Assembly (NCBI GenBank): GCA_029532415.1
Contig: JAQOTA010000061.1
Location: 124,001-188,000, forward strand
Length of the DNA: 64,000 nt
Reading direction: 5' to 3'
From: Marasmius tenuissimus
Taxonomy: Eukaryota; Basidiomycota; Agaricomycetes; Agaricales; Marasmiaceae
Shown here one piece after another: positions 25,226 through 35,768 of this stretch (positions are counted from its first letter, which is position 1; every line of letters begins with the position of its first letter). Below the pieces are notes generated by a model that saw only the letters and a list, made by a program, of their open reading frames with translations, was not told where the DNA came from and searched no databases. Both the position numbers and the translations under genes were made by a program.

Positions 25226-25449
25226 TACAGCTATCCCAATAATTGTAGAAAGATTTGCGATTTTTCGCGCTCAGGATTCTTGTTTAGTGTTACTGAATGG
25301 AAACGAATGAGTTCCGTGGGTGTTGGTGGGGCTTGGTACCCTCTAGCACCACAACTGTACTAAATCGGGTCATATTCTGTTTGTACACTAAACAAAAATT
25401 CTGAGCGCAAAAAATCACAAATCTTTCTACAATTATTGGGACAGCTGTA
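25226..25449. mobile_element. MITE with about 64-bp terminal inverted repeats (Tc1/mariner type)
   Basis: The left arm (25228-25290, CAGCTATCCCAATAATTG…) and the right arm (25385-25447, …CAATTATTGGGACAGCTG) are near-perfect inverted repeats separated by about 94 bp. Each outer end abuts a TA dinucleotide (25226-25227 and 25448-25449). CAG..CTG ends at a TA target are typical of Tc1/mariner transposons. It has no coding capacity. Confidence 0.8.
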
Positions 25450-26379
25450 TCGAGAATGTTAAGAGGGCAAGAAGACACCTTCGGCACGTTGGCATCAGAT
25501 ATCCTTCCGTTAAATAGTGTGCAGTCTCGGCTATTAAGGGGAATGAGAATGAGGGTGGAAGGAATTGTGGGGTATGAGAGGAACGACCCGGTATTTATAC
25601 CCCTTGAGGTGGTCCGTGCGCCGTCTTTCTCTTGCCTATAAACGGCAAGCCTTGGCCCGCCAGCTTCATCATGACGTCGGTGGTGCACGGACCCTGAGGC
25701 TTGATCACGTTTGTCAAAGTGCATGTTCGACGGTACTTCCAGCAGTCCAGTTCACTGTTTATTATCAATCTGCTGGGTAATCTAGGTCGGTAAAAATCAG
25801 CTCAACCGTCAACAGCTGAGCATGAGGAGGGAAGGTTCCACGTACCTTTCCCTTATGAGTATCCACACCGTGCCTTTGGAGATCTCTTGTACAGCAGACC
25901 GGTTTACAGCCGTTTATCCTTTCTCAAAGTAAAAGATATCTCGTGTCTTCACGGTCGACCCAATTACTTGCAAAGGAAGAAAATATTGATGGATACTTTC
26001 AGAGCCTTCTATTTGAAGCCTGGAGTAACAAAGATGGCATTGAGCATGGGCAATGGGCATAGAAAATAGACCCCAGCAACATACCTCAACCGTGACCCAT
26101 ACTGACGATACCCAATTCATTATCTGGGTAATTCGTGGCTTGAAAGCTCCCTCAGAGTCCATGGCAATGAGAGCAGTAGGGTGCCAGCATCAACAGAGTG
26201 GGCAAGGGCAAGGACGAGGTCGTTGCCGGGTGGGTGCGGTACAAGGGTGGGATGAGGTGGCTGTGTAGTCCGCATGTCCATGAAACTTTCCACGCGGTGT
26301 CCATTTCGTCTAACGCCCAGGAGAAATCAAGCGCCTGGCGCTACTTCCGCTTGTAAGACTCAGATTGGGCCCACGAATA

Positions 26380-26570
26380 GGTCATGGGCTGTCATGAAGC
26401 AACTGTGAGGCTTAAGCTGGCTTCTGACAACTCATGAGGTGATTGTAGACTCACAGATACTCATGAGCGCTTATGAACCAGCCTCACAGCTGCTCACAAG
26501 TGCTCATGCACAGCCCACCTTCTCATATACTCTCACATACGCTGTAATCGCTCACGAGGTATCAAATTCT
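26380..26570. repeat. TCATGAG / CTCACAG motif cluster, right block
   Basis: Repeated CTCATGAG, TCATGAACC, CTCACAGCTGCTCACAAGTG and GCTCACGAG, as in the left block at 24765-24965. Confidence 0.55.
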
Positions 26571-27303
26571 AGGTACACATTTCCTGGTGCCCAGATCACG
26601 AACAGCATCGAGGGGTGTTTATTGAGGGATGTAACCGTTAATCACCGTCCCTTCTAGTCGTCTGATTGCAATACGTACAAACTTGATCATCTTCATCTCC
26701 ACCAACGGTCCCCAGATCATCACAATCGTGATTCTGATTCTTTGCTATCACCGACTCGGAGTGAGGTAAGTTTGATCAAGTATCTCGACTGACATCTGTT
26801 GGTAATCCATTCACCGATAGTCGATGATACCCAGTTGAGTTATATTTCGAAACAGGAAGTGAATATCAGCGGATTGACACTCACTCGTTTCTCGGATCCA
26901 GATAGACAACAGAAGTGATACCCTCTGGGAGATCTCTTGAATAGAGAACTGAGTTGTCAGATGATATACCAACCATGATCTCGAGTCCATTCTTATCGGA
27001 CATACAGAGTTTGATCTCAGCAAGGTATGAAGTCGCTGTCGTCCCAAGTGCTCTTGGCATGGTCCAATGCGAAGCCCTACAATTCGACAGATTGATTGAG
27101 GATTGTGGAGGATCTACTCATATGAACCTGGTACGCAAGGATTGAACCGCGCCGAGACATTTTTCAACAGATCCAAGAGTATTTATACCTATAACCTCCC
27201 AGTAGCAGACTGATCGCTCATCACCTCCTCCGGCAGATCACCAGTACCTTCAGTTGATTAGAGTCCCTGCTTTGGATTGAACAGGTAGACCTCACGATAC
27301 AGA
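26571..27303. other. No gene recognised
   Basis: Short frames only. Its right end (CTGCTTTGGATTGAACAGG…) would contain the promoter of the membrane protein gene; no clear TATA box was chosen. Confidence 0.35.
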
Positions 27304-28774
27304 ATGTCTCACCTGGATACAGCCCTTCTTACGGTCATGGTATGTACGAAATCCATTTCTTCGCTCCTGGATGGCCCTGACAGCTCATGAATGTAGGTTG
27401 GGTCTACACTATAAAGTATGTAGTATCTCTCATAATGTGCTTGCGCTGAACTTGGCCCCAGGAGCTTACACAATCCTTTACGTGCTATGCATGTATATTC
27501 TTTTTACCCAAAAACGAGGTCGTTATTGGGTTCATTGCATCATAATCACTGCCATATACGTCGCAGCAACCATTCAATTTGGCCTCAGATATGCCCTTTA
27601 CTCAATAGAGGAACGTCTGTATGATGAGTATAGACGCGATATGGCGATATGGAGCTTCGATTCGTACTGATGCAACTCGCGATATCGGCACTGACGGTCA
27701 TTGCAAAGTGAGTGCAGCCAGTTCAGAATAAGACCAGCTATCAAACTAAATCTCCGGCTTCACTTCAATGGATAGTTGCAAGGCGGACATTCTTCTGGTG
27801 GGCATCCCATCGTGATGCCTCATATACTGTCTTTTTATTGACATTGAACCAGCTGTGGCGTTGCTACCTCATATGGGACCGCAAACTCAAAGTGGTTATT
27901 GTACCCTTGCTCCTTTGCCTGGTAACCAATGGTCGGTATCATGACTTTTAGCGAGCCAGAGGACAATTTGAGCTGAATTTCATGTGTCCTCTTGCCTACT
28001 TAGTGTTTGGTTTTATCCAGGCTATACTTGCACCCGGTGGTCTCACAATGGCTTTTGCCGTTTTTGGTTTTTGGGTCCTCACTAGTAACCTTCTCCTGAC
28101 CTTTTTGCTCGGTGAGTACCCCAACCTCCTGTCCTCCTCACTAAGGCCGGTTGAACATGATACTGTAGCGGGGCGTATCTGTTTTATTGTCAACAGAGTT
28201 ACGCAATACTTACCACCCTTGTCGCGCAAGAGGTACAAGACTATAATCTCCGCAACGTACGTTCAGACCCCGCATAGCTTGAAGATCGAGATCCGATTTC
28301 TCATAATACCGTCAAGTTTGGAATCAGGGCTCCTGTACCCAATGATCTTGATCATATACGCGCTCTCTGACACTCTGCGGTGGTTAGAGCCTAGCTTTGC
28401 TGATGATTGGAGCTTGCTCGACAGAATACCCCGTGTCACCTACGACTCGTTGATCAACGTAATGGTCTGTGATACGTCCTCATCAATCAGCGAATATCCG
28501 AAGGCCCACGCTCACCAATTCATAGGGAATTGCCTCGACCCTGATTATAGTCCGGGTATCCCTTGGGATCGCTATCCACAATGAGAAGACATTCAAAGAA
28601 ACAATCCTGCGCAATCAGGACCCCTCCCTGAATGTGTGCCGGGAGCTCAAACCGTCATTGACATACGCCAAGAGCCTTGTGGCTGTCAGCAATCCCATCG
28701 GGAAACTGGGGGATCGGACTTGGAGTCACAGGATCAAGAGGGGAAAGGATTGTGGGATTGAACGACGGATATAG
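27304..28774 (+). CDS. Seven-helix membrane protein of unknown function, agaricomycete type
   Basis: The gene is multi-exon. It probably starts MSHLDTALLTVM (27304-27339) before a GTATGT donor. Hydrophobic helices follow: AYTILYVLCMYILF (about 27466), HCIIITAIYVAATI (about 27536), LNQLWRCYLIWDRK then VVIVPLLLCLV (about 27850-27930), AYLVFGFIQAIL and FAVFGFWVLTSNLLL (about 27990-28110), LESGLLYPMILIIYA (about 28319) and TLIIVRVSLGIAI (about 28545). The C-terminal tail (NEKTFKETILRNQ) runs to TAG at 28772-28774. Introns with good sites include GTGAGT…CTGTAG (about 28112-28168) and GTACGT…TCAAG (about 28257-28316), and both preserve frame. The motifs WRCYLIWDRK and ESGLLYP are hallmarks of a large mushroom-specific family of plasma-membrane-type proteins without a known role. 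The splice of the short exon 2 (27397-27415) gives a TAA where tyrosine is expected, so the gene may be recently damaged. Confidence 0.65.
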
Positions 28775-29734
28775 TTTGTTTGAATAGCTTGGTAATCTCT
28801 GCAGTAAATTTATTGTGAGTTTGTGGTAGGAAAACAACAATGTATATTTAACCAGAATGTATGTTTGGCATCCGTCTGTAGTCTCCAGCTCTGTGCCCCG
28901 GTATATGATCTGTCATAGCTCCCTGTTCACTCGATGGAATCCCTGCGCCTTGAACTATTTTGGGCGGTTACTGCCTTGCTTCTTTCAGTAGATTCGGTGA
29001 GAGAAAAGGGTGGCAAAAAGGAGTGTACAGAGGATACCCATAAGTAGTGCAGTAGGTCAGATTAGTATTAACTCGTACGAAAACTAGTCTCCCACGGCTT
29101 ACTTTCTCACGGCACGGTAAATTTAAAGATCAAGGGCAACGCCTCTCAAAACGTCGATTCATTGAGGGAAACGTCACGTATATGATAAGTTGTCACCCGT
29201 CAAAGTGTCCGCCTGGTAAGATGGAACCGCATCTTACTGCGATCATACCTCTAGCTTGTCGTGTTTAGGAGTTTGGGTCCTCGGTCTGTTTTTGTTTGTG
29301 CATTTGTCATATGTATAGAATAGCCCTAAGTAGAAACAAAGCCTCGTCTCTCGCAAACTAGCAATTGGGTATCTGTACCGGGCCTGAAGGCCCCTGGACC
29401 ACGCACATTCGGTGGTTTGGCGGGCTTCAACTGCACGAGAAGCTGTTGCGGTCGTTACTACGGGGGAAAAGGTATCAGGAACAGGACTGCTAAGGAAGGA
29501 TGCTACAGTTGCTAGCACTTACCGAGAGCAAAGGCCGTGACAGTGGCAAGAACAACACAAGGCAGTTCGAGGGGTTTTCATGTTGGTTTTTGGTTTCTGT
29601 TGATGGTGGGTGTGATTGCGTATGGGTAGTTTAAGGGGTTGACAGGTTACCCATGAGCAGCATTCATTTTTATACTTCCCCAATGGAAAATTGCCTGAAT
29701 TGTGGCTGACCCTCGTTGCAACTCGCCAAGGTAG
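28775..29734. other. No gene supported
   Basis: A minus-strand string reading LPCVVLATVTAFAL near 29535-29575 followed by a GTAAGT donor resembles a signal peptide plus first intron of a small secreted protein. However, no in-frame start codon or convincing second exon follows, so no gene is called. Confidence 0.35.
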
Positions 29735-30055
29735 TGTTGAATCTGTGGACTATTATTAGATCCCATATATCCATAGTCCCGGTTCACTCTTCCCGCCATT
29801 GTATTTTGTAGGACAATGCATTTGCTATTGTTCCATTTGTCTATTGTTCATTATGCTCATATGTACAATTTCTATTGTCCTCCTTATATGGTAGCTCTAT
29901 TGTATCTTCATGTATATAAGCTTGTAGTTCTCTACCTGAATTTACAGTGTGCTTGAACTTCTACATCTCGCCTCTAACTCTCTGAACTCCTCTCTGGTAA
30001 GTAGTAGTGTAGCCATGTTGTAGTCCTCTGCACTAGGTGTCATGCCAGCTCATCA
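29735..30055 (+). mobile_element. Solo LTR, copia family 1, 321 bp
   Basis: TGTTGAATCTGTGGAC…GCTCATCA with a perfect 5-bp duplication GGTAG at 29730-29734 and 30056-30060. Confidence 0.95.
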
Positions 30056-30324
30056 GGTAGTGGTGGGAAAGTGTATTTGGCATGATGGCATGGATCACTG
30101 GGCAGTGTCCCCACAGCAACCAATAGGATGAGGATTCTCCGAGTTCTGAGATGATTGGCGCACCCCTACTACACAAAGTATGCGCTGCTCAATGCGCCAG
30201 CAGATATGTACACACACTCTTGACCAGAAAGAACTGTCTCATCTGACCTCGAGGCTCACAGAGTTCTCCGAGGTAACAATTGAATTGGAGTTGCATTGAG
30301 ATATTTCTAATGAGCCTGGAATCT

Positions 30325-30668
30325 GACAGCCGTTTGCATATCCCTAGAATAATTTCGCACGACTCCACACAGTTGATCTGTTTATGGCCAAACAATTGCA
30401 CATGGCCAGAACCTCGACTCTCGAGTGGAATCCCAGTGACATTCATCCAATTCTCACTCAGTGAAGCTCTCAAAATGAGATGGAGAAACGATCCTTGCCA
30501 ACGGTGTGGTTCCTTGACAGATTGAGAGTGCTTAACCAGTATGAGCCGCGGGTTGTGATGCGTTGAGACGCGTCATCCAATTGAGTTTGCTCACATGGAG
30601 TTGTTTGGCAGTAAATAGATCAAGTATGTGGGGTCGTGCGAAATTATTCTAGGGATATGCAAATGGCT
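30325..30668. repeat. Inverted repeat, about 75-bp arms
   Basis: The left arm (about 30329-30400, GCATATCCCTAGAATAATTT…) is repeated in reverse complement at about 30598-30665 with about 88% identity by eye; the loop is about 200 bp. Both arms can be read as the same peptide (LHIPRIISHD). No target duplication was found. Confidence 0.65.
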
Positions 30669-31390
30669 GGAATGAATGAACCCAAACACAATCGTGGGTT
30701 TCACAGAGGGACACTTACAGAAAAACACCATTGAACATTCAGAATGTAAAGCACTGGCTACTCGTGTAGAAGGCATGTGAGAATGGAATTTCCAGTTAAG
30801 TTCAGGGTCACATGGTGGGGAGGGAAAGAGGGATGAATACAGCAGCACAGGGCCTGGTCGCAGGTTAGGACTATTCCTTGATTTAAAATTGCTTTATGGA
30901 TATTTGGCATGACCAGAAAAATCAAAATACGAAGCATGCATACTGAGGATTGATCCCTCTTGCCAAAAGTCCAAAGTGTGTGTGATGTATGGGAAGGTCT
31001 ACAGAATGACTCATACTGACAGGGAAACCTACTCAATTAAAGGCAACTGCCAACTGGCCATTGAGTTGCAATCATTTCGATTGCGTGTCTCATGCGTGGT
31101 ATAGCCCAGTTAGAGCAATGGCGCATTTGGAAATAGTCAGGATCAGGCCAATCCGAAGGCTCACAAAAACCCACATCCAATCAGGGCGCCGGCTCCTTGG
31201 TTGTGGGATATCACTACAGAATTTTGTAACAAAAAAAGTAAGGTGCTGGAGTAGTTGGATTCTCATGCACGGGGGCTAGGATTCTAGAGGCAAGAGAGAG
31301 AATGCAACTACATCAGCAAGACAGCAAAAAACTTTTTGGCTTTTTGGACTTTTCTCGGCATTTCAACTGGGGCCACCAGTCTATGAGTGT
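30669..31390. other. No gene recognised
   Basis: Short frames only. Confidence 0.35.
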
Positions 31391-31521
31391 TAAAATGGGG
31401 CACATCCCAGTTCATGATCCATATCTCTACTCGGTGATTGATCACATTTCCAATGATGAAGCGGTCAAGCCTCCTGCGCTTATTAGATTGTCGATTCCAC
31501 CTTGAACCGGACGCTTATGCC
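31391..31521. repeat. Dispersed repeat, copy 2
   Basis: Homologous to 23340-23462; the frame reads HIPVHDPYLYSVIDHISND here, more open than in copy 1. Confidence 0.6.
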
Positions 31522-31539
31522 CGGAAATCGAGGCCAGGT

Positions 31540-31698
31540 TTCCTCAAAAATGGGCAAAATACTTGAGTTTAATCCTTACCTCATACTTACCTTATTACAA
31601 CGCGCTGTACTTGAGAGAACCTTGAGCAACGCGGTTGAGTCGAACTTGAGGGAGTGAATGAGGTGCCTCAAGGTCGACGTTGAGGGAGTAGATGAGGC
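31540..31698. repeat. TTGAGG / CCTCAA motif-rich flank (left of element C)
   Basis: Repeated CTTGAG, TTGAGGGAGTA and CCTCAAGG in both orientations. The pattern continues on the other side of element C (42838-42935), so C inserted into this repeat. Confidence 0.55.
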
Positions 31699-31956
31699 TG
31701 TTGAGGCAGAGGTCCTGCCCACGCAGTGGCAGCATGGGACAGACTAGCTCACCTGGAGATAGGCTTAGAGGCAGCAACGAGAGTAGGAAAAGTACTGGTA
31801 TTGCATGTAGATACAGAGCTACTTATATACTATACAGAGGTGGCTGTAGCTACTATAACGAGAGTGACTAGGAATAGCATAGATCATAGTGAAACAATTG
31901 AAACATAGATGCGGCCTGATACAACGGTCCATATATCTGGTAGTCCGGATTCAACA
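31699..31956 (-). repeat. 3' LTR of element C
   Basis: TGTTGAGGCAGAGG … GGATTCAACA as read on the plus strand. The purine tract (minus-strand AGCAAGGGGGAG) lies just inside, at about 31957-31971. Confidence 0.95.
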
Positions 31957-32456
31957 CTCCCCCTTGCTAAGTGCGGCACAAGTAGAGCACGAAGTGTCTA
32001 TTCGGACGAATAAAATTCAAGTCCAAGATGTTCTCTTAAAAGCGGAGAACTTGACATGACCCAAATTCTTGGTAAACATGTCTGCAGGATTGTAAGCACC
32101 ATCAATAAAGAAAAGATCGACCTTGCGGTCTGAAACACATTCATGAATATAGTGATAGCGAATATCAATGTGTTTGGTGCGACGTTCTTGAACTGGGGTT
32201 AGAAGCAATAAATATCGAGCCTTGATTGTCTCCACATATGGGTACAGGAGTCATATCAATCCCAAGTTCAGAGAGTAACTGTGGAATCCACACAGCCTGA
32301 TGACTACAGTCGGATAGCGTCATGTGTTCAGCTTCAGTGGATGAAAGCGCAACAGTCTTCTGAGCGCGTGATTGCCAACAGAAGATACCACATGCCAATT
32401 TGAAGAAATAGCCCGTGATCGACCGACGTTTGATAGGATCAGCAGCCCAATCAGAA
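31957..32456 (-). pseudogene. RNase H and C-terminus of element C pol
   Basis: This half contains GIFCWQSRAQKTVALSSTEAE and ICGDNQGSIFIASNP, RNase H catalytic motifs of copia pol. A frameshift follows near 32235, after which ERRTKHIDIRYHYIHE and NPADMFTKNLGH are readable in another frame. The N-terminal continuation is on the far side of element B (37094-37291), which inserted in the DSDWA region. Confidence 0.85.
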
Positions 32457-32461
32457 TCAGT

Positions 32462-32543
32462 TGATGAGCCGGCATGACACCTAGCGCAGAGGACTACGAC
32501 ATTGCTATACTACTACTTACTGGAGAGGAGTTTTTAGAGAGGT
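32462..32543 (-). repeat. Truncated 3' LTR of element B
   Basis: TGATGAGCCGGCATGACACC… matches the last part of the family 1 LTR, then switches abruptly at about 32543 to sequence equivalent to the end of the pol region in element A (about 18630-18665). Confidence 0.85.
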
Positions 32544-32554
32544 ATCTGAGCGAA

Positions 32555-34159
32555 TCAAGTGGACGAATAGAATTCAAGTCCAAGGTGATCTCTGAACCGT
32601 AAGAACTTCTCGTGTCCAAGATTCTTCGTAAACATGTCTGCGGGATTATAGACTCCTTCAATAAAGAACAACTTGACTTTGCCATCTTCAACACACGATC
32701 GAATGTAATGATATCGAATATTGATGTGCTTGGTTCGGCGTTCTTGAACTGGATTAGATGCAATGAAGATAGAGCCTTGATTGTCTCCGCAGATTGGAAT
32801 AGGACCTAAGTCGATTCCAAGTTCAGAGAGTAGCGATCTTATCCAGGAAGCTTGATGACTGCAATCCAACAGTGCCATATACTCAGCCTCAGTGGAAGAA
32901 AGAGCTACAGTCTTCTGGGCGTGTGATTGCCATGAGAAGATGCCGCCTGCTAACTTGAAGAAGTAGCCAGTGATCAAACGACGTTTGATAGGATCGGCAG
33001 CCCAATCCGAGTCTGTGAATGCAAGAAGACCTCCATCAGAGTCACCATCGTAGACAAGTGAATAATCTGATGTGCCAGCTAGATAGCAGCAGATATACAG
33101 AGCTTTATCGAGGTGTTCCTTTGTTGGATTAGAAGAGAACTGGGAAAGCTTTGTAACAGCATAGGCAATATCAGGACGTGTGCCCAGCATAATGTACAGA
33201 AGCGACCCAATCACAGACTGTAATTTGGAGCGAATAGCAGGATTGACTGGACCATCGTTGGGAGTTGGCACATAGCCAGCAGGTAAGGGCATAGGCATCC
33301 CAAAACATTCAAGGACTTTCTTCAGATAATCCTTCTGGTCAATCATGATCTTATTGCCTTCGCGACGAATGCTCATGCGGAGAAACTCGCTAGCATTGCC
33401 CATATCGCGGCATTCTGTTCCAGCCATGAACTCGGCTTTCTTCTTGTCAACAAAAGCTTTATTAGGACCCATGAAGAGTGCATCGTCAACGTATATGATT
33501 GCATACACAACTTCACCACTCTTTGGATCTTTGCAGATGAAGAGTCCAGCATCGGAAGTTAGACGTTTGAAGCCCAAAACTTCCATGGACGAGCTAAGGG
33601 TTCGCCACCATTCAAGGGCAGCTTGCTTCAGTCCATATAATGCACGACGCAGGCGTAGTACCTTACGTTCTTGGCCCTTGACTTTGAAGCCTTCAGGTTG
33701 TTCCATGTAAATCTCCTCAACAAGATCGCCATATAGAAAGGCGTTCTTAACATCAACAGAGGTGATGTACCAGTTCTTGAGAGCTGCAAGAGCAAGCATC
33801 ATACGAACAGTCTCATAATGAACAACTGGTGAGAAGATCTCATCAAAGTCGACACCTTCGACCTGAGAGAAACCCTTGGCAACAAGTCTAGCTTTCTTGT
33901 GACCATTCGACTTAACGTTGAAGACCCATCTATTTCTGATGGCTTTGCGACCTTTAGGCAAGTCACAGAGTTCAAAGACCTTGTACTTACAAAGTGCCTC
34001 AAGTTCTTTGTGGCAAGGGTTCTTCCATTCCTTCTGTTGCTCAACAGGCAACTTTGGAATATCATGGAGTGTCCACTCTCTGATGTTAGAGAAATCAGGA
34101 GTATCAGACGTTGGAAGCGAATTGTGAACTGGAACGGCATTGTTCAGCAGGTAAATCAC
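32555..34159 (-). CDS. Reverse transcriptase / RNase H of element B
   Basis: This is a 534-residue open frame. The N-terminus (NNAVPVHNSLP) continues a linker; then come the RT N-terminal motif NRWVFNVKSNG..KARLVAKG, the SPVVHYETVRMMLALAA segment, IYMEQPEGF, ALYGLKQAALEWW, the catalytic YVDD (IIYVDDALFMG), LLYIMLGTRPDIAYAV, and RNase H motifs DSDWAAD, SSTEAEYM and DNQGS, ending with NPADMFTKNLGH. All expected catalytic residues of RT and RNase H are visible. Upstream, at about 34205, the frame joins the truncated integrase directly because of a deletion, so the fused polyprotein would lack integrase activity. In copia elements this part converts RNA to DNA in virus-like particles. Confidence 0.9.
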   Translation of the reverse strand: MIYLLNNAVPVHNSLPTSDTPDFSNIREWTLHDIPKLPVEQQKEWKNPCHKELEALCKYKVFELCDLPKGRKAIRNRWVFNVKSNGHKKARLVAKGFSQVEGVDFDEIFSPVVHYETVRMMLALAALKNWYITSVDVKNAFLYGDLVEEIYMEQPEGFKVKGQERKVLRLRRALYGLKQAALEWWRTLSSSMEVLGFKRLTSDAGLFICKDPKSGEVVYAIIYVDDALFMGPNKAFVDKKKAEFMAGTECRDMGNASEFLRMSIRREGNKIMIDQKDYLKKVLECFGMPMPLPAGYVPTPNDGPVNPAIRSKLQSVIGSLLYIMLGTRPDIAYAVTKLSQFSSNPTKEHLDKALYICCYLAGTSDYSLVYDGDSDGGLLAFTDSDWAADPIKRRLITGYFFKLAGGIFSWQSHAQKTVALSSTEAEYMALLDCSHQASWIRSLLSELGIDLGPIPICGDNQGSIFIASNPVQERRTKHINIRYHYIRSCVEDGKVKLFFIEGVYNPADMFTKNLGHEKFLRFRDHLGLEFYSST

Positions 34160-34208
34160 GAATCCTACTCCCCCTTCTTGGGTCAGTCTTTCGACTACGC
34201 TTTCTTCC

Positions 34209-35768
34209 TCATAAGTCCCTCAAAGCGGGTACTGCCTCATCTTTCGTCTTGAGCTTGGAGGTCCAAACGTAGGATGTGCTGTCATCGAGAAAAGAGATGT
34301 AGTACTTGTACCAGTGATACGATTCAGTTGGGTACGACTTCAAATCCGAATGTATGCGCTCAAACGGTTTAGAAGCTCTTGTTGTAGAGTTGGGGAACGA
34401 TTTTTCATGCATCTTGCCTTCAGCACAACCATGACACAGAGGTGTCTTCTTAGTAGGCATTTTAAGGTCAAGTGGGAAACCTTGCGTATGTTTCAGAGCT
34501 TTATTCAGGGCTTTATCTGATGGATGTCCAAAGCGTCTGTGCTCAATATCATAGTCAACGTTATAAACGACCGACTTGGCCATGAAAACCTCAGCAGATG
34601 CTTTCCACGAGTGTACCCAATAAATGGTTTGACCAGGCATATGAGGGTAGGAAACAAGCGACTGTCGTCGCTGTGATGAGTAGAAGGCTAACTTCTTCGC
34701 ATTTCCACGAATTGATAGACCATCTTGAAGGAACTCTCCCATGAATAGCAAGCGTATATCCAATTGTGGTATGTAATAGACAGGATAGAGACGTGAAACA
34801 CGGTCAGTAAGTTTCCCGTCATGTCCTTCAACATCATGCTTAATGAAGACTGTGCCTTTACCCTTGATCTGTATAGGGTTGCCCTTATTCGCAGTATTTA
34901 AAATAGGACCATCAAGCAATTCATATTCAGCATCATTCAAATCATTCGTGAAATGAGAGGAGGCACCAGAATCAAGGAGCCAACCCTGTGCATTGTTCAC
35001 ACTTTTCTTTCCCTTGCATTGAGTACATCCCACAAAGTGGGTCAAAATAGCATTGCAAAATTTTACAAGTGATACCAGATCACTACAACTACTGCGCGCA
35101 CTACTGATACCAACTAGTTGAGAGCAGCGCTGTAGGTTTGCATCAGCTTGGGAAAGCAGGTCAAGATATGGTACTTGCCTGTCATCATGGAATGATCCAA
35201 GAGAGACGTCATCTGGGACGTCCTCTACTCCTGCAGCTTCGGCAATGTCGTTGTCAATATCATTCCCGAATAGAGAAGTCATATCGTCCATACCGTCGTC
35301 AGATCCCCAGTCCATTTCTACATCTTCATCAGGATCAGTGCTGCGAGCACGTTTAGAAGAAGTAGAAGAAGGACATCTGGCTCCTTCATCTTCCGAATCG
35401 TCCTCCAGAACTCGCTTGGATGAGGAACCAGGCTTCGAGATACAATCCTGGAGCAAACGATTGGCGGCGGACGTGATGATCTGTTTGAATGGTTTGAGAT
35501 GCCGCGCCGTCTTAGGGACACCAAGTCTGTCAGCAAGTGAACGTGCTTCACATACATCATCAAATACTGACTCGGATGGCTTGAAGCCAGTGAAGGACTG
35601 CATGGCAGCAGGATTCTTCTTGACAGCGGGAGCGACAGTGCTGTCACAAGACTTGTCCCAGTGACCAGTGAAGTGCGCTGGGGGCGGGTATCCTCTAGCA
35701 CTTACGCTGCTGACGTTGCTGCTGTGGGCGTTGCTGCTGACCAAACGATGGTTCACGATTACCAGCAC
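34209..35768 (-). CDS. Protease and truncated integrase of element B
   Basis: This is a 519-residue frame overlapping the gag frame in the +1 register. It contains a zinc-knuckle remnant (HFTGHWDKSC), an acidic region (about 35270-35400), aspartic protease with LLDSGASSHFTNDL (about 34950-34990), the integrase HHCC segment (RRFGHPSD…CHGCAEGKMH, about 34420-34540) and the first part of the integrase core with FLDDSTSYVWTSKLK. The frame ends at DEAVPALRDL, where a deletion removes the second Asp and the Glu of the DDE triad. Protease looks intact; integrase cannot be active. Confidence 0.88.
   Translation of the reverse strand: MLVIVNHRLVSSNAHSSNVSSVSARGYPPPAHFTGHWDKSCDSTVAPAVKKNPAAMQSFTGFKPSESVFDDVCEARSLADRLGVPKTARHLKPFKQIITSAANRLLQDCISKPGSSSKRVLEDDSEDEGARCPSSTSSKRARSTDPDEDVEMDWGSDDGMDDMTSLFGNDIDNDIAEAAGVEDVPDDVSLGSFHDDRQVPYLDLLSQADANLQRCSQLVGISSARSSCSDLVSLVKFCNAILTHFVGCTQCKGKKSVNNAQGWLLDSGASSHFTNDLNDAEYELLDGPILNTANKGNPIQIKGKGTVFIKHDVEGHDGKLTDRVSRLYPVYYIPQLDIRLLFMGEFLQDGLSIRGNAKKLAFYSSQRRQSLVSYPHMPGQTIYWVHSWKASAEVFMAKSVVYNVDYDIEHRRFGHPSDKALNKALKHTQGFPLDLKMPTKKTPLCHGCAEGKMHEKSFPNSTTRASKPFERIHSDLKSYPTESYHWYKYYISFLDDSTSYVWTSKLKTKDEAVPALRDL

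Noticed and set aside
25610..25700. Short inverted repeat GGTCCGTGC…GCACGGACC as a terminator or element end
   Set aside because: Arms of only 9 bp, no duplication, and no gene ends nearby.
24765..26570. Helitron
   Set aside because: No TC start and CTRR end with a 3' hairpin could be placed, and no Rep/helicase sequence is present.
29243..29580. Small secreted protein gene
   Set aside because: Signal-peptide-like string and a GTAAGT donor, but no in-frame ATG and no second exon without stops.
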